Origin: Siphonodentalium dalli
Lineage: Eukaryota > Mollusca > Scaphopoda > Gadilida > Siphonodentaliidae
Direction of reading: 5' to 3'
DNA length: 64,000 bases
Assembly: GCA_032622095.1 (NCBI GenBank)
Contig: CP136064.1
Location: 128,887,605-128,951,604, forward strand
The notes below the pieces were generated by a model. That model was not told the origin of the DNA. It did no database searches and saw nothing but the letters and a program-made list of their open reading frames with translations. Made by a program: the position numbers and the translations under genes. Below are positions 52,205 to 63,040 of the stretch, piece by piece; within the stretch, counting starts at the first letter, position 1; each line of letters begins with the position of its first letter.

Positions 52205-52649
52205 ATATGGTTATCAAATGGAATTCAGTGGTAATAAATGGTTCATCTGATCGCACCAAAACCGACATATTGAAATTAGTGTATGACAAATTGCCTATCT
52301 TCCCCCCAAAACCGCCGCCATACTTCCATTCAGGCTCTCGTAAGTGCAACATCGTGCACACCATGCTATGGAATAACTGCAGCGATTTAAGTTTTGATAA
52401 ACTTGGAAACTATATTTCCATAACAGCCCACTGTCAATGCGGGTTTTATATTGAAGACGCTTTGCATTTTTTCTGCAGTGCCCATTATTTGAAGAAAGCC
52501 GCTTACTATTCCCCCAACGCCTTTGGCTAAACGGCATTTTCGTTGATATGGTTGAAGATATCCTCTTTGGTCAAAGCAACCTAACCAATACTCTAAATGG
52601 TAAACTGTTTAGCAATACGCAAACGTTTATTGCAGGTAGATTCCATTGA
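52205..52649 (+). pseudogene. LINE ORF2 C-terminal fragment with Cys/His finger
   Basis: The frame at 52198-52530 reads RKCNIVHTMLWNNCSDL, then CQCGFYIEDALHFFCSAHY, the C-terminal finger of another LINE family. After a frameshift near 52510 it continues to a stop at 52649 with LTNTLNGKLFSNTQTFIAGR. The reverse transcriptase part is missing. Confidence 0.8.
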
Positions 52650-53993
52650 CGGAATATCTTCAAAATCCATATAAGCCTATATCTTCATGTATTCGCCCAT
52701 ATTGTTATCAAAAGTCTCGGCTCAACTCGCCATAGGACCTACATCCCCTCCTTGATATCTGTCCACTCACTTTATACCTCACCCTTAATCTCAACCCCCG
52801 TTTTAGGTACTACATTCTAACTAAGCTAACTTTGAGTCCTACATAATTCAGTATATAAATATTATGCGTTTCAATATTGTTAAGGGAGAGATGCAATATT
52901 CTAAGTTGAATAACTCATGCAATAACTTATAAATAGGAAGGGCTAGGACTATACATTTGCATTCCATAACTGACACAAAGACTATGCTCTAATATTATAT
53001 AAGTCTCCATTTGCAAAACTAAACCGTTTGGTGGATATATATGATGATGTTCCCCTATCCAAAAGTTCCTGATTTTCGTATATTTTCAAACAAATTACCA
53101 AAAACGTATTTCCCCGGAATATTCGACGTACTATGTATGTTTTCATCAACATGTTTTGTCATTAACCATAGCGCATAAAATGCAAACTTTAGACACATAT
53201 ATTATTATCGACATACAATCTCCATTTCTCCATATTACATATAGAAACCAGTGGTTGTGTGTACTTTTGTCCAACAGCATGGGGCAATTTCGAAATTGCT
53301 GCCAGAATACACATATCAGTAAGTTGTTTCATATCAATATTGGATACTATTAATCGACAGCAATTTGAATCGTGCAAGATGACACATCTAAGGCAATCAT
53401 AAATTATCTGGTTTGTAAGTTGTAACATGTTAATATCTACAAAAGTCACTTTGAGTGTACAAATGTTGCGCGTAGACTTAGCTCTCAATGACTTTGTAAT
53501 TTCTTGTTGCCTACCATTTTGGTCAACTGTATTCACTAACTGGCATGGATGAAATATTGGCAGAGCAAATTGTCAGAGTAGATTTATCTCATATGTGTTA
53601 GCAATTGTCAAGTTTCTTCCATAACCTACAACCTATTGCAGAGCGAAATCAATTGAAATATGTGTTATAATTTCTCGGCTAAACATAAATTGTTTCAAGT
53701 ATTGGTATATTTGTTATCTGTTTCAGGAGCTTAGCATCTTACTTGTAGTGAGACATCTAGGTGGATTCATGTCTGTACCCTGCCTATCAAAAACAAGTGA
53801 ATTATGACCACTAGCTGAAATGTGCCTAACATTGGAATGAAGCTATTATTCAATGTGGAGGGTCCTTTGGTGACTGGGATTCAGATTTGTTCAAATATGA
53901 TCACCTGGTTCTTCTCAATATGTATTGACATATGATGGGAGTATTTAATAAATTGAATTGGTCAATAATAACTCTTTTCATCCACAGTAACTC
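52650..53993. other. No gene recognised
   Basis: AT-rich sequence; short ORFs on both strands (53156-53536) have no domain. The missing 5' exon of the carbonic anhydrase could lie in this region or further right, but I cannot point to one. Confidence 0.4.
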
Positions 53994-54418
53994 TTAACCC
54001 TTTGAACCCGAGCGGCCGGAAAACCGGCCGCTGCGTGAACCTCCAAATACCCCAGCGGCCGGTATACCGGCCGCTGGACCGGCCATATATCGACCGCCAC
54101 GTGTTTGTTGTTTACATACATCGTCGCGGTCGTCTGCTTCTCCAATAATTATGTTTTTCTTTGTGTCTTGTTGCTATTGTGTTTAAGCACACAACATCAT
54201 GAATTATGAAGCCTAAAACATTTTCGGTAGACGAGGTGGTCCGGCAAATTTTGGAATCGGACGTGGAAGATTTCGATGATGATGACTACGCCATTTGTGA
54301 GTTAGAATGGGAGAACGAAAGCACAGTGACACTGGGATATATTCAGACGTCAGTCGCTCCAGGAGTGGGTGGCGTTGTGTCAAGTAGAGATACGACAAGA
54401 GATCAATGTATGGGGTAG
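53994..54418 (+). mobile_element. piggyBac-like 5' end: TTAA, CCCTTTG terminus and transposase N-terminus
   Basis: TTAA (53994-53997) is followed directly by CCCTTTGAACCC, the kind of terminus piggyBac elements show. Next are two perfect hairpins, GCGGCCGG...CCGGCCGC (54013-54032) and AGCGGCCGGT...ACCGGCCGCT (54052-54073). An ORF from 54206 starts MKPKTFSVDEVVRQILESDV, then an Asp/Glu-rich run, as piggyBac transposases do. It stops after 70 codons and no DDD catalytic domain follows, so the element is truncated. The assignment rests on the end pattern and the acidic N-terminus. Confidence 0.6.
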
Positions 54419-54419
54419 T

Positions 54420-54686
54420 TGAGGTGTTGTGGAAGTGGGCGGAGCTTATGTCGAGGTAGGGCGTGGCAGGGGGCGTGGCTAACGAATTTTCGTTGTTTCG
54501 ATCAATTGTACCCGGATTTGGATGCACATCGGACGACATAATAAGTGATAGGGCGGCCAAAAAAAGAATGGTGTTGTAGTTCATAACGAAGCCCTGGGTG
54601 TATCGAGTTATGTGTACCTCACGCTTGCATTTGCGAAGATCGTGGATTCCAATAGCACTGCGGTATGCCATTATACTAATCGCCAT
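54420..54686 (-). pseudogene. LINE 5' leader remnant with degenerate 2A-like motif
   Basis: The minus-strand frame starting at 54686 has a hydrophobic run, ILFLAALSLI, then DVHPNPGT (54507-54530). Hydrophobic leader plus D-x-x-x-NPGP is the 2A-like ribosome-skipping signature found at the N-terminus of some CR1-like LINE proteins in marine invertebrates. The final Pro needed for skipping is Thr here. The frame then runs antisense through the piggyBac fragment and loses meaning. Confidence 0.5.
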
Positions 54687-55175
54687 TGGGACTGATCAAC
54701 TTTATGAGAATAGTGCCATTGGAATCCCTCTTGTATACACATAGAACGACAACGCCCGGAAACCACAGACCCCGATGTGAACCACTCACTTTGGTTTTGA
54801 CAGAAACGTTATATATATTTGATGTTGTACATATGAATTTGAATAATACATAGATGGCAATACGGCATACCGTGTTGGTGAAAAGTGTCATGCAGGATGT
54901 TTGCTCTCTGGGCGATCTTGACTGGTTAATCAGCTACCCCAAAAGAGGCAGCTGGACGCTTATAATTTATAATTTATGAGGCGCGGGTTTGCAATGACTG
55001 ACCACACTGCCCAACAGCAATACCAGGTGCCCAAGCAACAATTGGTAATACTAGGGAAAGAATATATATATACAGTATCAGCTCGACCCACCAGCATCAG
55101 TTCTGAGGAAGCATGACCACTATCTTAAATAATCATATATAAGTAGGTATATATGTTTGTATGTACCATATAAAA
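54687..55175. other. No gene recognised
   Basis: Spacer between the LINE leader remnant and the GC-rich TIR element. The 71-aa minus ORF at 54676-54891 has no domain I recognise. Confidence 0.4.
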
Positions 55176-57103
55176 CCCCTGTCACACTCAGGCCGGCGCT
55201 CTCACTGCGCTGCAAAAGTACCAACATATGAGTAACACGCAGGAGGAGCGCCGAAAATTGTCAAACTTTAAAAACAAAGTATGCTCCTATTGCGTTCCTA
55301 CTTTGTCAAGTCTCACGCTCTTAGTGCGTTCAAGTCGCTGTCATTGTGATGCTAGTACGTTCTCAATAAGTTCGCAAAACGTTCTCTGCGCGGGCGCGGA
55401 GAGTATAGATAGCGCCTCCTGCGTTCTCCAGTCATAGTCAGTTTTTATGTTGTGGGGAAAATACCCTACACTCCGCAATAGATTAGCTGTCCGATTAAAC
55501 TACTGTCACACCCCGCTGCGATCAGGCCGGCGCTTGTATTGCGCTGAAAAATAATCAAAGCGCCAAGAAAAGCGCAGTTAGGTATCCAAGAACGTATTGG
55601 TGACGCAGTGGACACTGGCTAGGACGGGAGAGGGTCTCCGTGATAGCCCCAGAGCGCCAGAGCGCCGCGCTTGTTTTGTGCATGCACAAAACAAGCGCAG
55701 GGGTTCGGCGTCTGACCAGGCGTAGTACCGTCGCCATGACAGCGCAAAGCGTACTAACAACGCAATGACAACGACTTGAACGCATTAGGAGCATTTACGG
55801 GGCGTGGAGGAAACGCAGTGAGAGCGCGTGAGAGCGCGTGAGAGCGCGAGACTTGACGTGACAAAGCAGGAACGCAATGGGTCGTACAAAGAGCGCGATG
55901 AAAACGGGATATATAGGAGCATAGCTTGTCACGCGCGCCGCATGTATAACTGGTGGGGGAGTTTCTCGTTTCGTGTGCGGGCTGACATTATCAATGGGTG
56001 TTTTATTAGTTTTATTTATAGAATGGGAATTTTTGGGATGATTAAAAGTCAAACTGCAAGCTGGAGGCCGAGTCCCGTAAAAGGTGCATGTAGTTGGGGA
56101 AATTCAATTTCGTTTATTGTGTTAATCAACGTTGATTAATGATGATTTTTGGTTTGTGATAAACTATATGTCAATTACAAATAAAAGAAATTTCTGCAGC
56201 CCACTGGGGGTTGTGGTCGGAGACGGTCGATTCGGCCACCGGTTCGTTAATTAGGTGCTGGTTGTTATTGTTATTTAACGGAATTCCGAGTTGGTCATTC
56301 GCAAAACCAATATATTTTATATTCTACAATTACTTTCTTGGGTTTATAATATATGACCTTGAGCGCGTTACCATTTCTGACATTGGTTCTCTTGTTTTAA
56401 CAGATTGAAAATTTCTGACAATTTTCCGCGCTTCCACTGTGCGTTACTCGTATTTTGATACTTTTTCAACTCAAATCAAACGCCAGCCTGATCGCAGCGG
56501 AGTGTGACAGTGGTGTGAGCAGACCGCATTTCAAAGTGGGATCGTACTGTAAACCTGCTGTAAACGCCGGAAGAACGCCATGTATAACGCTTGGGCGTAA
56601 AGCGAGCACCAGAGTCGCAGTGGCAGCACAATGTGGACGTCCTATGAGCGGGAACCAGTCCATAACACACCATGACAGCGCAGAAAGAGCGCAATATGTT
56701 TTGAACAGCTAGAGCCTCATTGAGCGTAGTAAGGACGGGAAATTTGCTTAAGCTTACTGTAGTCGCAAAAGACAAGATTAATTCCTTGCTGCGACCATGA
56801 GAAGCTAATATGCGCTCTTGCTACGTCCACATAACGCTCACGTCGCTCGCTTGACGCTTTGCTTTGCGCTGTCACGGCGACAGTACTACGTCCTGGTCAG
56901 AACGCCGAGCCTCTGCGCTTGTTTTGTGCATGCATAAAACAAGCGCGGCGCTCTGGCACCTATGGGCGACCATGGAGATCCTCGTCCGTTGTAGCCAGTG
57001 TCCACTGCGTCACCAATCGGTTCTTGGAGACCTTAGTGCGTTTAGGTGGGCGCTTTGATACTTTTGCAGCGCAATGAGAGCGCCGGTCTGAGTGTGACAG
57101 GGG
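55176..57103. mobile_element. 1.93-kb TIR element rich in AGCGC motifs
   Basis: The ends are CCCCTGTCACACTCAGGCCG and its diverged inverse, continuing GGCGCTCTCACTGCGCTGCA. A second inverted pair inside (55560-55800 with 56860-57060) centres on perfect or near-perfect 32-bp palindromes at 55668-55699 and 56918-56949 (core TTTTGTGCATGCACAAAA). AGCGC/GCGCT recurs throughout. No transposase. Flanking duplication unclear. The ORFs here are repeat shadows. Confidence 0.75.
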
Positions 57104-57333
57104 CTTAACATAAGGATCATACAGTCATCCACAGTTCGCTTGCATCAATTACAATCAGTTTTGGGACTTCTGGTATCCAGTTTGTGCGATTCAAAACACA
57201 GACATAAAATTGACCGAGTTTTTGTTACTTTGTCAACACTTAATAATCCGTGTCAATCGGCATTGACCTTTGCCCGTGAGGTTCGTGCTTGTATTGGATT
57301 GACACACTTGAACGCTGGTTGTGTGGGACAGTG

Positions 57334-57996
57334 CACAGGTACATGTAACAAATATTTTATTACTTACTATAAAAAAGAAAGGTATGCCTCTCTGACGGCC
57401 AAATTAAATTTTGATTTGGCGACTTGGCCGGCGGGGGTTAATCTGCACCGATTTAATTCGGGTAAACGGCAAAATGTTTGATTACTTACTTTGAGTAAAC
57501 ATATTAATGTCCGATAATTGCTCCATATATTGCATATTCCATCATTCCACGATAAATAGTTTTATTTGATCAACGTTATGATTTTAAATAATGTGCTGAT
57601 CATGGATACTTCCGGCATGCACGGTAAGCAAACTCCATGAATGGTTTACCTCCCTTGATGAGGGTCCGAACATAACCGAACACAAGTCAAAATAATGGGA
57701 AATATAACAAATAAAGTTCATAGGCATATGTATTCATGTTCAGACTATTGCCACACGAAGTTTGGGCCAATAATATATATATTTTGTTTTGGTAAAACGC
57801 GTGTTGTGTTCGGCATAGAAAAGCCGAAAACAAGCTTATGTTGGGTCCTACTAAAAACCGACCGCACCTCCACCAAGGTCCGAGCCCGATGGGGTTTGCA
57901 CTATCGTGCATAATAGACATGTATATATACCAAAGTCCAATCCCCAAGTCGATAGCTCGAGCGGACACGGCACTGTTAACCCCTAACTTGTGGCAA
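57334..57996 (+). repeat. Left arm of a ~0.65-kb inverted repeat (intact)
   Basis: It matches 59650-60796 inverted, starting CACAGGTACATGTAACAAAT and ending GTTAACCCCTAACTTG. It preserves the empty insertion site TCAGAGAG in inverse at about 57396-57403. Confidence 0.93.
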
Positions 57997-59649
57997 GTTC
58001 CGTAGGGTACGCAAATTCCAAAAGGGCACCGACTGCACCTCCCCTGGCTCAGTTTAATGGTCCTTTGTCATTAATATAGGATTTGACATAACATAAGCAT
58101 CCTTCACATACAGCCTCTCTTGAGTTATATTAAAACATTTTATGAGTATATTTTGGCATTGTAAGAGATTAGATACAACAGCGCCCAATGTTTATGTTAT
58201 CAAAGTGAGAGATAACTCTTTTAGTCTTTAAGTCTTAAGATGCCCGTTATTTCGTTAAATATTACTTTTACGAAATAACAGGCATGTCTAAAGATTTACA
58301 CCACAAAGACACAAACTTCGCAAAATGTATAAGAAATGATAAACATAGGGTGGGTTGGCTTGGGGGAGGTGGATGGCACTGTACAAAAAGTCAGCCCAAA
58401 AAACCATTTGTCGTATTTAATCCCAGATATTGCCTATAAGTATAAGGCTATAGTTTAGTGATTGTCAATTCAGGAGCTTGTTAATGTTGATATATTTCGC
58501 TGTTTCCGTGTTTGTTGCCACTGTGACTGTCAGCCACTCAGTGTCAATCAATCTCAGTGAGTTTATTCAGCCAAATACCTAGCATAGCACAGGAAAGGCT
58601 CATAGATGGGACATCCATTAACGTCGGCTCCCGATCCGACGGTATGCCTAGCACAGTGTCATCCCTGGGCATGACACCTTAGAGGAGCAGAGGTACGAAA
58701 TTCGCCCAGTATGTGCTTTTCAAATTTTGTCTGATATTCTTTTTGCTTCTGGAATCGTTCTCAGAGCACTGATCGTGGCATTGATTTTTTATTCATGATG
58801 ATGATGAACATGTCCAACTGATACTATTTCGGATTCGAACCCTTGACCGTGTAGCTGAGAGGTCGGCTCCTCTATTGTCAGCGTGATCCGAAGTTGTTTT
58901 TATTGTTGTTAATTCTGTAGACACAATATCGCCATCTAACTCTTTCGCCCTTTGTCAGGTCGGGCACACATTCAAAACGGGATATATGCGCTCGTTTTGT
59001 CTATAGATCACTTTCCGATTGATCTACATTTTAAATGTGATATACATGTCTCTATTTGGGGTCATTCGGCCAAAAAACATGGCCGCCAGCAGCCATCTTG
59101 GATTTTACTCTTTGTATGACTAAATTCTTTAGCACGGGCTGCAGGTCGTACCTTTAGTCTGATCATCATAAAATTTTTCATGAATGTTAATAATGACATG
59201 TAGATGGGAACGAGTCATTTTGGGGTCATTCGGCCGAAAACATGGCCGCCAGCAGCCATCTTGGATTTTACTTTTCTATTTATGTCTATAAACTAGTATT
59301 AGACATTCAACTTTCCACATTCCTAATCGCTCCATTGACTGTAATACATTAAATTATTCCCTTTCCAAGTTGAGCTACAGTGTCATTGACACTTTCATTA
59401 TCACTAATATTGGTCGGGTATTTTATACCCTGAAGCTGTGTTATCGTGGTCCATTTTATATCAACTTCATCACTGCATACTTGACAGAATTTCTTTATTC
59501 ACAGCTGAGAGATATTTATGTTCTTGTAGAACTATTATATCATATTAAGGTTTGTGTCATAACTGACACAAAACAAGTGTCCCTTTGAATGTTATTTAAT
59601 AACACATTGACATTATTTTATTCAATGCCGTGTTGGACCTGTTGGTGTT
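57997..59649. other. Spacer between the inverted-repeat arms
   Basis: Contains a strong hairpin at 58239-58284 (GTTATTTCGT with ACGAAATAAC). It also has two direct copies of GGGGTCATTCGGCC followed by CATGGCCGCCAGCAGCCATC (59060-59105 and 59222-59266). A B-box-like GGTTCGAATCC lies on the minus strand near 58836. The ORF at 59370-59588 has no recognised domain. If arms and spacer are one element, this should be its core, but no transposase was seen. Confidence 0.5.
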
Positions 59650-60796
59650 ATCACTGTGCCGCAAGTTAGGGGTTAACAGTGCCGTGTCCGCTCGAGCTAT
59701 CGACTTGGGGATTGGACTTTGGTATATATACATGTCTATTATGCACGATAGCGCAAACCCCATCGGGCTCGGACCCTTGGTGGAGGTGCGGTCGGTTTTT
59801 AGTAGCACCCAACATAAGCTTGTTTTCGGCTTTTCTATGCCGAACACAACACGCGTTTTACCCAAAAAAAAATATATATTATTGGCCCAAACTTCGTGTG
59901 GCAATAGTCTGAACATGAATACATATGCCTATGAACTTTATTTGTTATATTTCCCATTATTTTGACTTGTGTTCGGTTATGTTCGGACCCTCATCAAGGG
60001 AGGTAAACCATGCATGGAGTTTGCTTACCGTGCATGCCGGAAGTATTCATGATCAGCACATTATTTAAAATCATAACGTTGATCAAATAAAACTATTTAT
60101 CGTGGAATGATGGAATATGCAATATATGGAGCAATTATCGGACATTAATATGTTTACTCAAAGTAAGTAATCAAACATTTTGCCGTTTACCCGAATTAAA
60201 TCGGTGCAGATTAACCCCCGCCGGCCAAGTCGCCAAACCAAAATTTAATTTGGCCGTCAGAGAGCACAGGCCTTCCAAATAGTGAGTGATAAATAATTAA
60301 AATAATTTTTGTATTAATATTTTATTTTATTAATATTTACATATAAGAAGACACAGGTATGCATCAAGCAGCCATTTTCCTCTCCATGATACTGGCAACT
60401 GGTCATTTTACAGTGTACAATTCCTCTGTCCATTTCAACACTTAAAAGGAAATAGCTAACTGACCACAGGAAGTGGTCACTGGGCATGACAACTGTCAAC
60501 AATTTTAAATTCTTTGTTGATACAACTGGCCAGTACATTGTGTCCACTCACCACTTCCTGTCAACAATGGGAAGTGTTGAAATGGACAGAGGACTTGTAC
60601 ACTGTAAAATGACCAGTTGCCAGTATCATGGAGAGGAAAATGGCTGCTTGATGCATACCTGTGTCTTCTTATATGTAAATATTAATAAAATAAAATATTT
60701 TAATTAGTATCACTCACTGATTGGAAGGCCTGTGTCAGAGAGGCATACCTTTCTTTTTTATAGTAAGTAATAAAATATTTGTTACATGTACCTGTG
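59650..60796 (-). repeat. Right arm of the inverted repeat, split by a 470-bp insertion
   Basis: Inverse of 57334-57996, interrupted at 60265-60734. Outside the insertion the arms differ by few bases. Confidence 0.92.
60265..60734. mobile_element. 470-bp hAT-like fold-back MITE with 8-bp target duplication
   Basis: Flanked by TCAGAGAG on both sides (60257-60264 and 60735-60742), with ends CACAGGCCTTCC and its complement. Most of its length pairs with itself (ATGGAGAGGAAAATGGCTGC, ACATATAAGAAGACACAGGT and others). The matching arm at 57396-57403 has a single TCAGAGAG, the pre-insertion site. 8-bp duplications and CA-starting ends fit hAT elements. Confidence 0.92.
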
Positions 60797-61235
60797 GGAC
60801 AGTGGTGGTCAGAAATGCGATCGGATAGAATGGTTTAAAATATGGTAGAAATCGTTCTTATGGAGACTGCTGTTAATTTCTTATAGTTTAAGGACCAATT
60901 TAGAATTCCTGTGTAAGTATAGTTTGCAGTTATGTGATCGATTGCATATTGGTACCTGTTGAATTTTGGCATTCCAGTCTCTTTGTTGAGTGAGGTTTTG
61001 GGATAATTCAGATTAACAATATTACATATATGTAATGTTATATGTATGTCTAGTGGTATAGGGTCATAGCCACGTTAGAGTAATCATAATAATATACGGT
61101 AGCATCTATGATGTATGGTAGTGTATGGGCATGCTAGGGACGAGAATGCGATGTGTGTCCACTTGCAGGTGTGACGAACATTATTCGAGTAGAGTTAGGA
61201 TTATGCATCGCGTATGACAATTAATGTTCGTAGTA
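60797..61235. other. LINE 3' flank / spacer
   Basis: No ORF. Lies between the inverted-repeat arm and the LINE stop codon and probably includes its 3' UTR. Its exact end was not found. Confidence 0.45.
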
Positions 61236-62502
61236 TTATAGAGCATAATCGGGACATCCTTTGTTTTTACAGCGTACATTTTCTGGGTAATTTCTCAGCA
61301 TGGCTATCTGTAAGCGCTTCTTCAATGTGTGCCTGCTTTGGCAAGAAGTATAGACTTTTTCCATATTGTTCCATGTTGTGAGGAAGGCGTGGTGGGGTAG
61401 GTTTCCTGACCAGTTAGTTCTAGGAAGTTCCAACAGTACGGGATTCGGGTGTCTTGGGGTTGATTTTGCTCGTTTGTTGTACACCATTCCAAAAGACGCA
61501 GACAGACGGTTATAACACCAGTGATGCATGAAAATTGAGGAATTGAGAATGTGTAAGTCATATATTTTAAAGATATTCTCTCTTTTAAAGAGTGGATATG
61601 TGTGACTCCTGTACTTCTTATTGCATATTATACGCAATGCTCGTTTTTGTAGTAGGAATATTTTCTTGACTTCCGGAACATGACCCCATATTTGGATACC
61701 ATAAACTAAGTGGCTTTGAATCAGTGCATAGTACAATGTTTTCAATGCTTTACTTGGGGAAAAGATTTTCACCTTATTGATGCAGTAGATTGCATGTGAT
61801 ATTTTGGAGCAGATTACGGATATGTGCTTTTTGAATGTCAAGTTCTCATCAATGTGGATACCTAAGAATTTTGTCGAGGATTCACGCCCAAGATTTCCTA
61901 TTCGGTTCAATTCAGTGTTACTTAGCTTTAATTTCAAAGTATTCCATTTCTGGTCATTGTTTTGTGGGTGTAAAAGCATATAATTGCTTTTATTAATATT
62001 AATTGAAAGTTTATTGCAGCAGCACCAATCGGATACATTGGCTAATTCATTGTTGACATAACTTTGTACTAGTTCGCCATCTTTACCGCTTGTGAACAGT
62101 GTGGTGTCATCGGCATACGATAAAATGTCCATTGTTGTAGAATTTACCATATCATTCACGTATATTAAAAAAATAATCGGCCCAAGAATTGAGCCTTGTG
62201 GTACCCCCACAGGATGTATTCATTGGGCTAGAGGTACTTCCATTATATTCAACGTATTGCCTCCTCTCATTCAAATAACTATGGAACCATGACATTGCTA
62301 CACCCCTGATGCCATAGTGGTCAAGTTTCGATATAAGTATGTTGTGGTCGATTGTATCGAATGCTTTAGATAAATCAATAAATACAGCTAATGTGGAATC
62401 CCGTGACGGTGTATCATTATTTTTAACGACATGATCTAGAAGGTGCATTATTGGATGAAATGTTGAGTGATTTGGTCTGAATCCATATTGGTGTTTATAC
62501 AA
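61236..62502 (-). pseudogene. LINE reverse transcriptase in two overlapping frames
   Basis: 62152-62502 has QYGFRPNHST, FIDLSKAFDTIDHNIL (motif A) and DHYGIRG. A frameshift near 62200 leads to 61236-62210 with GVPQGSILGP (motif B), SYADDT (motif C) and the C-terminal thumb region with HLVYGIQIWG. Catalytic Asp are intact but the frames do not join. Confidence 0.9.
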
Positions 62503-63040
62503 AATTTCTTGTTTATTTAGAAAATCTACTAGTCGTTTTTTGCATTATTTTTTCAAGCAGTTTAGAGAACGATGGCAGGATACTGATTGGGCGATAGTTT
62601 GTTATTTCCTTAGAATTATTTATTTTAGGAATGGGGACTACTTTGGAAATTTTCATTTTCCTTGGGAATATTCCCTATTCAAACGATAGATTAAATATAT
62701 GCTTAAGTGGTGGGGCTATTATGAAGATACTCTCTTTCATAAGTGCGGTCGATATTCCGTTGTGATCTTTGCTCATTTTCCCTTTCATAGTATAACATGT
62801 CAATATTATTTCCTGTATCGATGTTGGTTCAATTTCGAATTCCTTTGTTCGCCTATTTCGAAGGTAATCAGTGAAATTTGCATCATTTCCAGTGTGTATA
62901 GAGTCGCTGGTGTTTCGACCGATATTTGAAAAGTAGTCATTGAATTTTTCGGCTATTATGTTCGGGTCAGATAGCTCTGTATCGTTATCTTTAAATGTCT
63001 GTGGGTAGTTACATGATTTTTTAGTTTTATTGATGGCGTT

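Noticed and set aside
54676-54891. Candidate signal-peptide exon for the carbonic anhydrase
   Set aside because: Contains a hydrophobic segment but no donor site in the phase needed (G|AT) and a long hydrophilic tail; not supported.
55228-57058. Many ORFs in the GC-rich TIR element
   Set aside because: Overlapping frames on both strands, duplicated by the inner inverted repeat, no transposase motif.
58800-58920. tRNA gene or tRNA-derived SINE on the minus strand (GGTTCGAATCC B-box near 58836)
   Set aside because: No A-box or cloverleaf that I could fold upstream; at most a SINE relic, too weak to call.
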